Source: Synechococcus sp. CC9902
Lineage (GTDB): Bacteria; Cyanobacteriota; Cyanobacteriia; PCC-6307; Cyanobiaceae
Assembly: GCF_000012505.1 (NCBI RefSeq)
Contig: NC_007513.1
Location: 1,736,001 to 1,800,000, forward strand
DNA length: 64,000 nt
Direction: 5' to 3'
This document shows positions 11,111 through 19,469 of the stretch, piece after piece (within the stretch, counting starts at the first letter, position 1; each line of letters starts with the position of its first letter). Under the pieces are notes generated by a model, which saw only the letters and a program-made list of their open reading frames with translations, did not search any database and was not told the origin of the DNA. The translations under genes and the position numbers were made by a program.

Positions 11111-11128
11111 AAACCGGTAAGCCGGTTT
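11111..11128 (+). terminator. Weak hairpin between the ABC-F and CP12 genes
   Basis: A 7-bp perfect stem (AAACCGG/CCGGTTT) with a 4-nt loop lies 80 bp after the ABC-F stop and 28 bp before the CP12 start. There is no clear U tract, so it may end the upstream operon or be a structure in the CP12 leader. Confidence 0.3.
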
Positions 11129-11155
11129 AAACTTGCACAAGCGAGGACTGAAACC

Positions 11156-11374
11156 ATGAAATCCATCGACGATCACATTCAGAAGGATCAGTCTGAACTC
11201 GAAGCAGCGAAAGCCACTGGAGACCAAGCCAAGCTTCGCCACCTCACAGAAGAGCTGAAGTCTCTTGAGGAATACAAGGAGCACAACCCTCAGGACAAGC
11301 ACGACCCCACTTCCCTCGAGCTGTATTGCGACGCGAATCCCGATGCAGACGAGTGCCGCGTTTACGACGATTGA
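11156..11374 (+). CDS. cp12: CP12, Calvin-cycle regulatory protein (single Cys-pair form)
   Basis: A 72-aa, highly charged, probably disordered protein. Its C-terminal half, LELYCDANPDADECRVYDD with Cys58 and Cys67, matches the redox-switched, GAPDH-binding tail of CP12. CP12 bridges GAPDH and phosphoribulokinase in the dark. The N-terminal Cys pair is absent and the canonical AWD_VEEL core appears only as a degenerate LRHLTEELKSLEEY segment; loss of the N-terminal pair is common in marine picocyanobacteria. A strong terminator follows, so the gene is probably monocistronic. Confidence 0.9.
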   Translation: MKSIDDHIQKDQSELEAAKATGDQAKLRHLTEELKSLEEYKEHNPQDKHDPTSLELYCDANPDADECRVYDD

Positions 11375-11411
11375 TTGTTGACCGAAGCTCAACCTATTTC
11401 GTGCCAATTTC

Positions 11412-11443
11412 AAAAAGCTGGTCAGAAAACTGACCAGCTTTTT
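11412..11443 (+). terminator. Rho-independent terminator after CP12
   Basis: A 14-bp perfect inverted repeat (AAAAAGCTGGTCAG and its complement) around an AAAA loop, ending in a T run, 38 bp after the CP12 stop. The symmetrical A/T flanks may also serve the convergent obgE gene, though about 170 AT-rich bp with no recognised gene separate it. Confidence 0.9.
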
Positions 11444-11618
11444 TATTGATTTTATTTGATCTAAGTTACCTCTCGCAAGGCAAAATTAATCCAGAAACTC
11501 AATAAATAGGCACATCATTTCAAGCAACATCGCCTTGAAGTATTTCTTACAATATATCGTAAAACATAAAAATTATCGATTCAAACAATCATATTTAAAG
11601 CAGAAAAAATATTCATTA

Positions 11619-12629
11619 CTACACTCCAAGCTCATTCCATACATTTTCAAGTAGCTCGTTGAGATTCGTTCCCATAGCCGCAGATATGCAGGAAACATCT
11701 CGTCCACTGGCATTTTCCAAGTCAGCCAATACTCCCGGCAAATCAGACTCTTGAACCAGCTCTTTCTTATTCAGCACCAAGAGTCTTGGGCGGTCGACCA
11801 ATCCATGGCCATAGGCTTTGAGCTCCTGCTCCACTACACGCAAGTCCTCAACCGGATCATCAGATCCAGCATCTACAAGATGAATGAGAAGGCGCGTTCT
11901 TTCGATATGGCGTAAAAAATCATGGCCAAGGCCAGCGCCTTGGGCTGCACCAGCAATTAGGCCGGGAATATCAGCAAAAACAGTGCCATCACCACTGGGG
12001 CGCCGTACCACTCCCAGGTTGGGAATCAAAGTGGTGAACGGGTAGTCGGCAATCTTGGGACGAGCTGCCGAAAGCACCGCAATCAAGGTGCTTTTACCAG
12101 CATTGGGTAAGCCAATAATTCCAACCTCCGCAAGCAGCTTCAACTCCAACTGCAGCGGCCACTCCTCCCCATCACGACCTTCCGTGAATTTCTCGGGTGC
12201 ACGATTGCGATTGCTCAAATAATGGGCATTTCCCAAGCCCCCACGGCCCCCAAATGCCGCCACCAACCTTGTTCCGGGCTCAATGAGATCGCCCAAAAGA
12301 ATGCCTGTGGTGAGGTGCCGAACCTCCGTTCCACAGGGGACTTTGATCACCAATTCACGCCCTGAAACGCCCGTGCGTTTATTCGGACCACCGCGTTTTC
12401 CATCGTCTGCAGCGAACAATCGTTTGTATTTGAAATCCAACAACGTCTGCAGGTTGCTGTCGGCTTCCAACACCACATGTCCCCCATGGCCACCATCACC
12501 ACCTGAGGGGCCACCAGCTGGCACGTACTTTTCTCTACGGAATGCAGCGATACCGTCACCGCCGCGGCCACCGCGTGTGGAGATCCGCGCCTGATCGATG
12601 AACTGCACGGCAGCGTTGTTTGGATCCAA
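11619..12629 (-). CDS. obgE: Obg-family GTPase ObgE/CgtA
   Basis: The 336-aa protein starts with the Gly-rich Obg fold ([30 protein letters not shown]). The G domain follows at about residue 160, with P-loop GLPNAGKST, switch TTLIPN, DIPGLI (G3) and LNKKEL (G4). Obg GTPases assist 50S ribosome maturation and the stringent and stress responses. The C-terminal OCT domain of some Obg proteins is absent, as usual in cyanobacteria. A GTG three codons after AA (VQFIDQA) is an alternative start. It is divergent from the ABC ATPase gene with only ~36 bp between. Confidence 0.95.
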
Positions 12630-12665
12630 TCCACAACCTTAGGATCAGACCGATGCAGCAATCGA

Positions 12666-13859
12666 TTGTCAGGCGTCCGTTTCGAAGCTCTCAGTAAGAC
12701 CTACCCCGGACGACGCGGCGAAACACCAGTTGAGGTGTTGCGACAACTCGATCTAACAATCAAAGATGGTGAATTCCTCGTTCTTGTTGGGCCATCAGGT
12801 TGTGGCAAGAGCACACTTCTGCGCTTACTGGCTGGTTTAGATCGCCCCACCTCCGGTGAAATCCTGATTGGTGATCGACCGGTCAGCCGCATCCGACCCG
12901 CGCAGCGCGACGTGGCCATGGTGTTCCAGAGCTATGCGCTTTATCCCCACCTCAGCGTGCGAGACAACCTGAGTTTTGGATTACGCCGAAGCCAAACACG
13001 CTCGCCCTGGCAGCAACTGCACGACCAATTCAGTCGAGCATCGCGACGCTTGCCGCAAGCACTCAGAATCCAATCCACCAGGGAACAACAGATCGCTGAG
13101 CAAATTCAAACGGTGGCCAAGGCTCTCGAGTTGGAACCACTCTTGGATCGGCTACCGAAAGAATTATCAGGCGGCCAAAAACAACGCGTCGCCTTGGGCC
13201 GCGCCATGGCTCGGAAACCTGCGGTGTTCCTAATGGATGAGCCGCTCAGCAACCTCGACGCAAAGCTCCGGAACAGCACGCGTACCCGCATTGTTGATCT
13301 CCAACGGACCTTGGGCACCACCACGGTGTACGTCACCCACGATCAAGTGGAAGCGATGACGATGGGCCACCGAATTGCAGTTTTGAACGCAGGAAAGCTC
13401 CAACAATTGGGAACCCCGATGGAGCTCTACAACTGGCCGTCCAATTTGTTTGTCGCGCAGTTCATCGGAAGTCCACCGATGGCGCTTCTGCCTGTATGCG
13501 TAGGGCCGAACGCAACCCTCCTGCTCGGGGATCGACGGCTTGCGATTGAGGGACCTTTGGTTCAGGCTCTCGCCAGCCTTGAAGGACAGCAGCTCACTGC
13601 AGGGCTGAGGCCAGAGGGATGGATCATGGCTCCGGCCACAAACCGGAATTTGGCCGCAGAAGTCAGCCATTGCGAAGTGCTGGGCAATGAGCAGGTGCTC
13701 ACCTGTCGATTGCTGGACGGAGATCACTTAATCCAAGTGCGCACGCCACCAGAGCCCCTCTATCAGCCAAAACAAATGGTGTATCTCGCACCAGACCCGC
13801 GCGGTTGGAGGTTGTTTGATGAACTCGGCAACGCTGTTGCCATGCCAGACACGAACTAA
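12666..13859 (+). CDS. ABC transporter ATP-binding protein, MalK/UgpC/GgtA-like
   Basis: The 397-aa nucleotide-binding subunit has Walker A GPSGCGKST (residues 42-50), Q-loop MVFQSYALYPH, signature LSGGQ (167-171) and Walker B FLMDEPLSNLD. It ends in a MalK-type regulatory/TOBE domain (from about residue 250). This class energises uptake of sugars, glycerol-phosphate or, in cyanobacteria, glucosylglycerol (GgtA). Residues about 108-140 form an extra, Arg/Gln-rich segment of ~30 aa between the Q-loop region and the signature, longer than usual. The start is TTG 12666. No permease or binding-protein genes are adjacent, as for multi-use ATPases of this type. Confidence 0.85.
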   Translation: MSGVRFEALSKTYPGRRGETPVEVLRQLDLTIKDGEFLVLVGPSGCGKSTLLRLLAGLDRPTSGEILIGDRPVSRIRPAQRDVAMVFQSYALYPHLSVRDNLSFGLRRSQTRSPWQQLHDQFSRASRRLPQALRIQSTREQQIAEQIQTVAKALELEPLLDRLPKELSGGQKQRVALGRAMARKPAVFLMDEPLSNLDAKLRNSTRTRIVDLQRTLGTTTVYVTHDQVEAMTMGHRIAVLNAGKLQQLGTPMELYNWPSNLFVAQFIGSPPMALLPVCVGPNATLLLGDRRLAIEGPLVQALASLEGQQLTAGLRPEGWIMAPATNRNLAAEVSHCEVLGNEQVLTCRLLDGDHLIQVRTPPEPLYQPKQMVYLAPDPRGWRLFDELGNAVAMPDTN

Positions 13860-13868
13860 TCAGGGGCA

Positions 13869-16313
13869 TCAACGCACCCAAACAACGCTGCAACCTGGCC
13901 CCCCATCGCCCTGCTCCGCATCAACGACCCTCTCCACGTAGGGAACCGTATCCAGCCACGCTCTCAGGCCGCGCTTCAGCTTGCCTGTGCCGATTCCATG
14001 GATCACCCACAGCGGTCCATTGGCATTGCGGAGCTGCTCTTCAACGGTGGATTCAGCTTCGTGCACACGCATCCCTCGAATATCCAAAGTGTTGCGGCTC
14101 GTACGTACTTGAGCGCCTGCTCCCAAGCCAGAGCGCGCTTGCACTTTCACAACAGGAACCGGAGGTGGTTCAGCCTTCCGTCCATCCAAGCTTTCAACAG
14201 CATTGAGATCCACGGTGGTGCGCATCACACCGCAACGCACCGTGAGCTGCAGACCGTCATCTGAGATTGCCAACACTTCTGCGGCCTTTCCCAAGGCCAG
14301 CAACCGAACGCGTTCTCCCACCTCAGGACGCCAGCCGGGTTTCGGTGCGCGCTTCTCCTTTGTTGGACGGTGATGGTCTTCCAACTTGCGAAGGCGTTGT
14401 CCAGCCTTACGCGCCGTTTCACCGTCGGCGCGGCCGTCCCGCAACCGGCGGATCAAGGAACGCACCTCTTTCTGTCCTTCACGGATGGACTGTTCCAATC
14501 GCTGACGTCCTTGTTCTTGATGCAATGCCGTCTGCTGCTTTTGCTTTTGCCAGCGCAACAGCAACTCTTCATGCAACAGCTCTGTTCGCGCCAAGAGCGC
14601 TGCGGCATCTTCAGCCGCAGCTTGCTGTCGCTGCCGTTGCTCCTCAAGACCTTGAATCACCGTGTTCACCTCCCCCTCCGCCGCCAGAGCCAAAAGGGCT
14701 TGCGCTTGATCCAACACCCCCGCATCAAGGCCTAAACGCGTCGCAATGGCTAGGGCATTGCTACGCCCAGGGATCCCCCAGAGAAGTTCATAAGTCGGAG
14801 ACAAAGTTTCGGCATTGAAAGCCACCGAAGCGTTTTCAAATCGGTCGTCGGTGTATTTGAGCGCCTTGAGCTCGCCAAAGTGCGTTGTCGCGATCGTGAG
14901 TCGTGCCCGATCCGCAAGCGCCTTCAGTAGAGCAGTTGCGAGAGCCGTGCCTTCACTTGGATCTGTCCCTGCCCCCACTTCATCCAACAGAACTAAGGCG
15001 GGAACTGGACCGGATTCAAGCGCCTGCAGAATCCTGCCGATACGTTTGATATGTCCACTAAATGTGGACAAGCTTTGTTGAAGAGATTGCTCATCGCCGA
15101 TATCGGCCAACACTTGGGCACACCAGGGCAAGGACGGCCGGCCAGAGCAAGGAATCAGCATTCCGGCGCGAGCCATGAGGGCCACTAAACCAAGGCTCTT
15201 CAAGCTCACCGTTTTGCCGCCGGTGTTGGGTCCGGTGATCGCGACTACACGGAGTTGTGCAGACACATCCACGCTGATCGGCACCACCGGAGAGCCGCTG
15301 GAACGTTTGTGTTGCCAAATAAGCAATGGATGTCGCAGGTCCCTGAGCAAGAAGGGAGCCTCAGGATCTTCCAACAAATGGGGTGGAACAGCCCCGAGCC
15401 ATCGGCCGTAACGGCCGCGGGCCAAAGCCAAATCCAGGGCTAACAAAATCTCAACAAGTGAATTGAGAACTCGCTCGTCCTGGGCAACCAGATCGCTCAA
15501 CTCGGCAAGAACGCGCTGCTCCTCTTTTCGAATTCGAGCCTCGATATCGACAAGCTTGTTGCCCATCGTGAGCACCGAGCGGGGCTCAATAAAAACGGTG
15601 TTCCCAGACGCTGAACTGTCGTGGACTTGACCCGACACCTGACCCACAGCGCCTGCTTTGACGGCGAGGACAGGGCGTCCATGCCGTTGTGCGATGACTG
15701 AGTCTTGGAGAAAGGACGCGTAACGACGCGTGAGCTCCTGAAGTTTGTCGCGTCGCTCCTGGCGCACGCCATTCCATTGCTGTCGAAGGCCCGCCAAGGG
15801 TGGGCTCGCCCGATCCGCAACACGACCACCTTCTTCCAGGGAAAACTTCAAGCGTTGCTCTAGATCAGGCAGGGTGACCATCGTTTCGATCAGAGCTGTA
15901 CAGACGGGACGCAGCTCCTGATCGTCGATTTGACGACGCAATTTTCGTGCCGCAGCGAGGGTTCCAGCCACGGCAAGCAACTCCTCTCCGGAGGCCACAC
16001 CACCCTTGAGGCATCGCAGCAGAACTGGCCGAAGGTCATTCACACCTCGGAAACTCAACCCTCCCTCAGTGAGATCGTCCAAAACCGCCATTTCAACGGT
16101 TTCGGCCTGTCGCTGAAGCGTCTCCGCCAGCGACTGGGGCAACTGCGTTGCCCGAGCCGATTCGAGCCCCATGCGCGTGCTGGCAAACGTAGCCAGGTGC
16201 TCGCACACCACAGGCCACTCCAAAAGCTCAAGCGTTTCACTCAAGGCCTGATGGTGACTGGGGTGGGTCACGGTCTCAGTCGCAGTTGGAAGGGATACCA
16301 CCGGGAGGTTCAT
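13869..16313 (-). CDS. mutS2: MutS2-family ATPase/endonuclease
   Basis: The 814-aa protein has the MutS core and clamp but not the mismatch-recognition domain. The ATPase has Walker A GPNTGGKT (about residue 360) and Walker B LVLLDEVGAGTDPSEG. A long coiled-coil follows (GLEEQRQRQQAAAEDAA onward), and a C-terminal Smr nuclease domain with LDIRGMRVHEAE and HGIGTGKL. MutS2 proteins have been tied to suppression of recombination and, in some bacteria, to collided-ribosome rescue. The ATG at 16313 overlaps the VOC gene; a GTG at 16271 would avoid the overlap. It is convergent with the ABC ATPase gene, 9 bp apart. Confidence 0.95.
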   Translation of the reverse strand: MNLPVVSLPTATETVTHPSHHQALSETLELLEWPVVCEHLATFASTRMGLESARATQLPQSLAETLQRQAETVEMAVLDDLTEGGLSFRGVNDLRPVLLRCLKGGVASGEELLAVAGTLAAARKLRRQIDDQELRPVCTALIETMVTLPDLEQRLKFSLEEGGRVADRASPPLAGLRQQWNGVRQERRDKLQELTRRYASFLQDSVIAQRHGRPVLAVKAGAVGQVSGQVHDSSASGNTVFIEPRSVLTMGNKLVDIEARIRKEEQRVLAELSDLVAQDERVLNSLVEILLALDLALARGRYGRWLGAVPPHLLEDPEAPFLLRDLRHPLLIWQHKRSSGSPVVPISVDVSAQLRVVAITGPNTGGKTVSLKSLGLVALMARAGMLIPCSGRPSLPWCAQVLADIGDEQSLQQSLSTFSGHIKRIGRILQALESGPVPALVLLDEVGAGTDPSEGTALATALLKALADRARLTIATTHFGELKALKYTDDRFENASVAFNAETLSPTYELLWGIPGRSNALAIATRLGLDAGVLDQAQALLALAAEGEVNTVIQGLEEQRQRQQAAAEDAAALLARTELLHEELLLRWQKQKQQTALHQEQGRQRLEQSIREGQKEVRSLIRRLRDGRADGETARKAGQRLRKLEDHHRPTKEKRAPKPGWRPEVGERVRLLALGKAAEVLAISDDGLQLTVRCGVMRTTVDLNAVESLDGRKAEPPPVPVVKVQARSGLGAGAQVRTSRNTLDIRGMRVHEAESTVEEQLRNANGPLWVIHGIGTGKLKRGLRAWLDTVPYVERVVDAEQGDGGPGCSVVWVR

Positions 16314-16656
16314 AAAGCATTTCGAGCCAATTGCCTTCGGGATCCTTCAAATAAAAGGAGGCGGTACCGTCGCGATGGTCATGCACGGCACCCACGTGGA
16401 CTCCTTGCGACTTGAGTCGGCCGTGAATGGCGTCCACTTCAGCCCGATCGCGGAAATGAAAGGCGAAATGCGGACCTGCCGCCTTGTAGCCCGGTCCGAG
16501 TAAGGCCAAGCCATCCCGAGTGTCCCCTGCCTCGAGATAACACCAATCGTCAGCCTGCCAAACCAGACGCATGCCCAACCCCTTGTAAAAGGTGACGGCA
16601 CGTTCCACGTCATCAACGCGGATAGCGACGTGACCGAGCCGATCAACCGTTGACAT
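16276..16656 (-). CDS. VOC/glyoxalase-like dioxygenase-fold protein
   Basis: A 126-aa single-domain protein beginning MSTVDRLGHVAIRVDDVERAV, the first βαβββ unit of the vicinal oxygen chelate fold. It contains metal-ligand-like His/Glu positions (HVAIRV, FHFRDR, GNWLEMLYEP). Members include glyoxalase I, fosfomycin-resistance enzymes and extradiol dioxygenases; the substrate cannot be told. ATG 16656 is preferred over an upstream start because the family motif begins directly after it. It precedes and slightly overlaps mutS2 on the same strand. Confidence 0.78.
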   Translation of the reverse strand: MSTVDRLGHVAIRVDDVERAVTFYKGLGMRLVWQADDWCYLEAGDTRDGLALLGPGYKAAGPHFAFHFRDRAEVDAIHGRLKSQGVHVGAVHDHRDGTASFYLKDPEGNWLEMLYEPPGGIPSNCD

Positions 16657-16946
16657 TCGAGAGATCGATTGAAGACCACCATTGTGGAGCAGATCAACTC
16701 CAAGTAGCGAGCATTCGCGCCAACCCATTCGTTCAACTCTCAACTTCGTGTCTTAAATATTGAAAACAGAAATTCAGCTCAAAAGACCTTTCACGCAAAG
16801 CGATCAAACGAGCAACGCTTCAATCTCAACAAGAATCACTAAATAAAAACATTCATAATCATACTTGACAGATTTATAAATATTTATTGAAGCTCTAACT
16901 AACAAGCAGAGTTCTCACTTGAATTGAAAATATTTAATCGATGGGC
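16657..16946. other. AT-rich intergenic region between hemB and the VOC gene
   Basis: About 290 bp, clearly more AT-rich than the genes on both sides, follow the hemB stop. A TTGACA hexamer occurs on the plus strand at 16865-16870 but no plus-strand gene follows. No tRNA, small ORF or strong hairpin was recognised. Confidence 0.4.
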
Positions 16947-17948
16947 CTAGCTATCTTGGAGCCAGCCAGCAGCATCGCAGGCATGATAAGTGAGAATTAA
17001 ATCAGCGCCAGCTCTTTTAAAGCTCAACAGGGTTTCCAAAACAACAGCCTTTTCATCGATCCAGCCTCGTTCTGCAGCCGCCTTCACCATTGAATATTCT
17101 CCGCTGACGTTGTAGGCCGCGATGGGAAGTTCTGATTCCTCACGAAGGCGATGAATAATATCTAAATAAGCCAAACCAGGCTTCACCATCATGATGTCGG
17201 CGCCTTCTTGTTCATCCAGCTGAGCCTCAGTAATCGCCTCCCGCGCGTTGGCTGGGTCCATTTGGTAGGTATCTTTATTTTTCGGAATCGGCTTTGACCC
17301 GTCAGATCGGGGCGCGGAATCAAGAGCCTCTCGAAATGGGCCGTAATAAGCCGAAGAATATTTAGCGGTATAGCTGATGATGCCGACATGTTCGAATCCC
17401 TCATCATCGAGGGCTTCGCGGATCGCCCCAACGCGGCCATCCATCATGTCGCTCGGACCAATGAGGTCTGCACCAGCACGGGCCTGAACCACCGCCTGCT
17501 TACAAAGCTGTTCGATCGTCTCGTCATTCAGCACAACCCCTTCCTCACTCACAATCCCGTCATGCCCATCACAGGAATAGGGATCCAAAGCAACATCCGT
17601 CATGATTGCCATCTGAGGGATAGCTGCTTTGATTTGGCGAATCGCACGGGGAATTAACCCGTTTTCGTTAAAACACTCCGCCCCGTCTTCGGTTTTGAGT
17701 TCCTCAGACACCTTGGGGAACAAAACGATGCAGCGAACCCCCAGATCCCATGCGCGTTGCACCTCACCCATCAGCGCAGACAAGCTCCACCGACTCGCTC
17801 CAGGCATGGCAGCGATGGGTTCCACTCCATCACCCTCATGCACAAAGAGGGGATAAATAAAGTCTGCGGCTGAGAGGCTGTGCTCTCGCACCATGGCGCG
17901 TAGGGCCGGAGTACGACGCAAACGACGAGGGCGGTAAGTGAGCTCCAT
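16947..17948 (-). CDS. hemB: Porphobilinogen synthase (δ-aminolevulinate dehydratase)
   Basis: The 333-aa enzyme condenses two 5-aminolevulinate molecules to porphobilinogen, early in heme, chlorophyll and bilin synthesis. Schiff-base lysines lie in SYTAKYSSAYYGPF and MMVKPGLAYLD. The metal site reads DVALDPYSCDGHDG: Ala/Asp replace the Cys triad of Zn-dependent enzymes, as in the Mg-dependent class typical of phototrophs. The length is normal. It follows the DnaJ-like gene by 39 bp on the same strand and may share its transcript. Confidence 0.96.
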   Translation of the reverse strand: MELTYRPRRLRRTPALRAMVREHSLSAADFIYPLFVHEGDGVEPIAAMPGASRWSLSALMGEVQRAWDLGVRCIVLFPKVSEELKTEDGAECFNENGLIPRAIRQIKAAIPQMAIMTDVALDPYSCDGHDGIVSEEGVVLNDETIEQLCKQAVVQARAGADLIGPSDMMDGRVGAIREALDDEGFEHVGIISYTAKYSSAYYGPFREALDSAPRSDGSKPIPKNKDTYQMDPANAREAITEAQLDEQEGADIMMVKPGLAYLDIIHRLREESELPIAAYNVSGEYSMVKAAAERGWIDEKAVVLETLLSFKRAGADLILTYHACDAAGWLQDS

Positions 17949-17987
17949 CAGACCGGGGGAGGTATCAGCGATCGTACGGTCCGCCGT

Positions 17988-18944
17988 TCAAAGCGCGGCA
18001 CTTCGTAACCAGTCGTGGCGGGGATTCGAAGAACGCTGAACACGAAGTTGTTCGAGCAACTGCTGCTCCTCTGAACTCCAGGACGCAGGCAGCTCCAGGG
18101 TGAGGGTCAGCAGAAGATCGCCGCGGCCAGCTTTCAAAGGCCAACCCTTATTTTTGAGTCGAAGACTGCGTCCTGGCGGAGTACCAGGCGGAATCGACAC
18201 TTGAGCTTCGCCATCAGGGGTCATCACGGTGACCATCCCGCCCAAGGCCAACTCATCAAAACTGACGGGAAGGTCGGCACGCAGTTGATCACCATCAAGA
18301 CGCCAGATCGCGTGGGGTTTGATCGAAAGATTCAGATAAAGATCACCGCGACGACCCGTTCCAGGCTGCAAATTCCCCTTCCCCTTGAGACGAAGACGCG
18401 ATCCGTTTTTGACCCCAGCGGGGATACGAACCTGAACCCTCTCGTTGTTCACCGACAACGTTCGTTCTCCACCCCGATAGGCCTCCGTAAACGACACCCC
18501 AACGGACGCTTCCGCATCAAGATTTACGGGTGAACGCGACGCCTGAGCTCCCCTTGAAAATCCTCCGCCGGGGAAACCGCCCCCCTGGAATCCAGGGGAA
18601 CCGCCAGGTCCGCCAAAGCGTCCGAGCAAGTCGTTGATGAAATCGTCGAAATTTCCATAGCGGCCGAAATCAACATCCATGCCGGGAGCGCCACCTCCCA
18701 TCCCCCCTGCCTGGTTCCAGTACTGACCAAACTGCTCGTATCGCCTGCGCTTGTCGGCATCAGACAGCACTTCATAGGCCTCACTAATTTCCTTAAAACG
18801 CGCCTCAGCCGATGCATCCCCAGGATTGACGTCGGGGTGATATTGACGGGCCAACTTTCTGAAAGCGCGCTTAATTCCATCAGCATCGACGGATCGATCC
18901 ACACCGAGAACCTGGAAATAATCCTTGTATCCGCTACCAGCCAT
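17988..18944 (-). CDS. dnaJ: DnaJ-like co-chaperone (CbpA/type II Hsp40)
   Basis: The protein (~318 aa) opens with a J domain (DYFQVLGVDRSVDADGIKRA) with the HPD triad in QYHPDVNPG. A Gly/Phe-rich linker (GGFPGGGFSRG) follows, then two β-barrel substrate-binding domains (VRIPAGVKNGSRLRLKGKG; VSIPPGTPPGRSLRLKNKG). The four-CXXCXGXG zinc finger of type I DnaJ is absent, so this is the CbpA-like class that stimulates DnaK ATPase. An ATG nine bases upstream (MGT-M) is an alternative start. Cyanobacteria have several DnaJ paralogues. Confidence 0.92.
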   Translation of the reverse strand: MAGSGYKDYFQVLGVDRSVDADGIKRAFRKLARQYHPDVNPGDASAEARFKEISEAYEVLSDADKRRRYEQFGQYWNQAGGMGGGAPGMDVDFGRYGNFDDFINDLLGRFGGPGGSPGFQGGGFPGGGFSRGAQASRSPVNLDAEASVGVSFTEAYRGGERTLSVNNERVQVRIPAGVKNGSRLRLKGKGNLQPGTGRRGDLYLNLSIKPHAIWRLDGDQLRADLPVSFDELALGGMVTVMTPDGEAQVSIPPGTPPGRSLRLKNKGWPLKAGRGDLLLTLTLELPASWSSEEQQLLEQLRVQRSSNPRHDWLRSAAL

Positions 18945-19061
18945 GGTTCCCATTTCCTAATTCCACTTTCTCAACGGTGGCTCGTTTGGTGAGGGTTCGA
19001 GATGGAGGGAAGCCCGAACGGTGCCATCCGCCCTAACTTCGATTTGTCGCGCTTGGCCTGC

Positions 19062-19469
19062 ATGAAGAGAATCGGTGGAATCGTTTTCACGGGTTGGGCC
19101 TTGGGCGCCGCCATCTGGGCTCTGCCCGCTTCAGCTGAGGAGAAGTGGAAGGGAACGATTGGAGAGCCCCTTCGGGCATCGAGCGATCAGGCCATCGAGC
19201 TCGCTAATCATCTAAGTGCCATCGGGGCTCGCTTTTATGGCTCCTGGAGTTGTCCGGCTTGCTTTCGCCAAATGAACCTGTTTGGTCAACAAGCGGGGAG
19301 CAGCGTTCCCTATGTGGAGTGTCGACAACCCAAAAAACGTCCCCAACAAGCCGCCGATTGTGAATCTGCAGCCATTCGCGCTTACCCCACCTGGGTCATG
19401 CCTGATGGACGTCGACGAGAAGGGTTGCAATCGCTCGACGCACTGAGCATCTGGAGTGGGCTGCCTTAA
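19062..19469 (+). CDS. Exported thioredoxin-like CPAC protein
   Basis: A 135-aa product. It has a signal peptide (MKRIGG, hydrophobic core, LPASA cleavage near residue 25). A thioredoxin-like domain follows with SWSCPACFRQM (Cys64, Cys67), a second Cys pair (VECRQPKKR..ADCESAAI) and a cis-Pro loop YPTWVMPDG. The layout resembles the thioredoxin domain fused to cyanobacterial VKOR (CPxC, YVEC, C...FPTW), but standing alone and exported. A role in disulfide formation in the thylakoid lumen or periplasm is likely. ATG 19062 is chosen because it starts the signal peptide. It overlaps the transporter gene by 1 bp (TAATG). Confidence 0.75.
   Translation: MKRIGGIVFTGWALGAAIWALPASAEEKWKGTIGEPLRASSDQAIELANHLSAIGARFYGSWSCPACFRQMNLFGQQAGSSVPYVECRQPKKRPQQAADCESAAIRAYPTWVMPDGRRREGLQSLDALSIWSGLP

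Noticed and set aside
16865-16895. TTGACA and nearby TATAAA on the plus strand as a promoter
   Set aside because: The hexamers are only 6 bp apart and no plus-strand gene follows; it is likely chance in AT-rich DNA.
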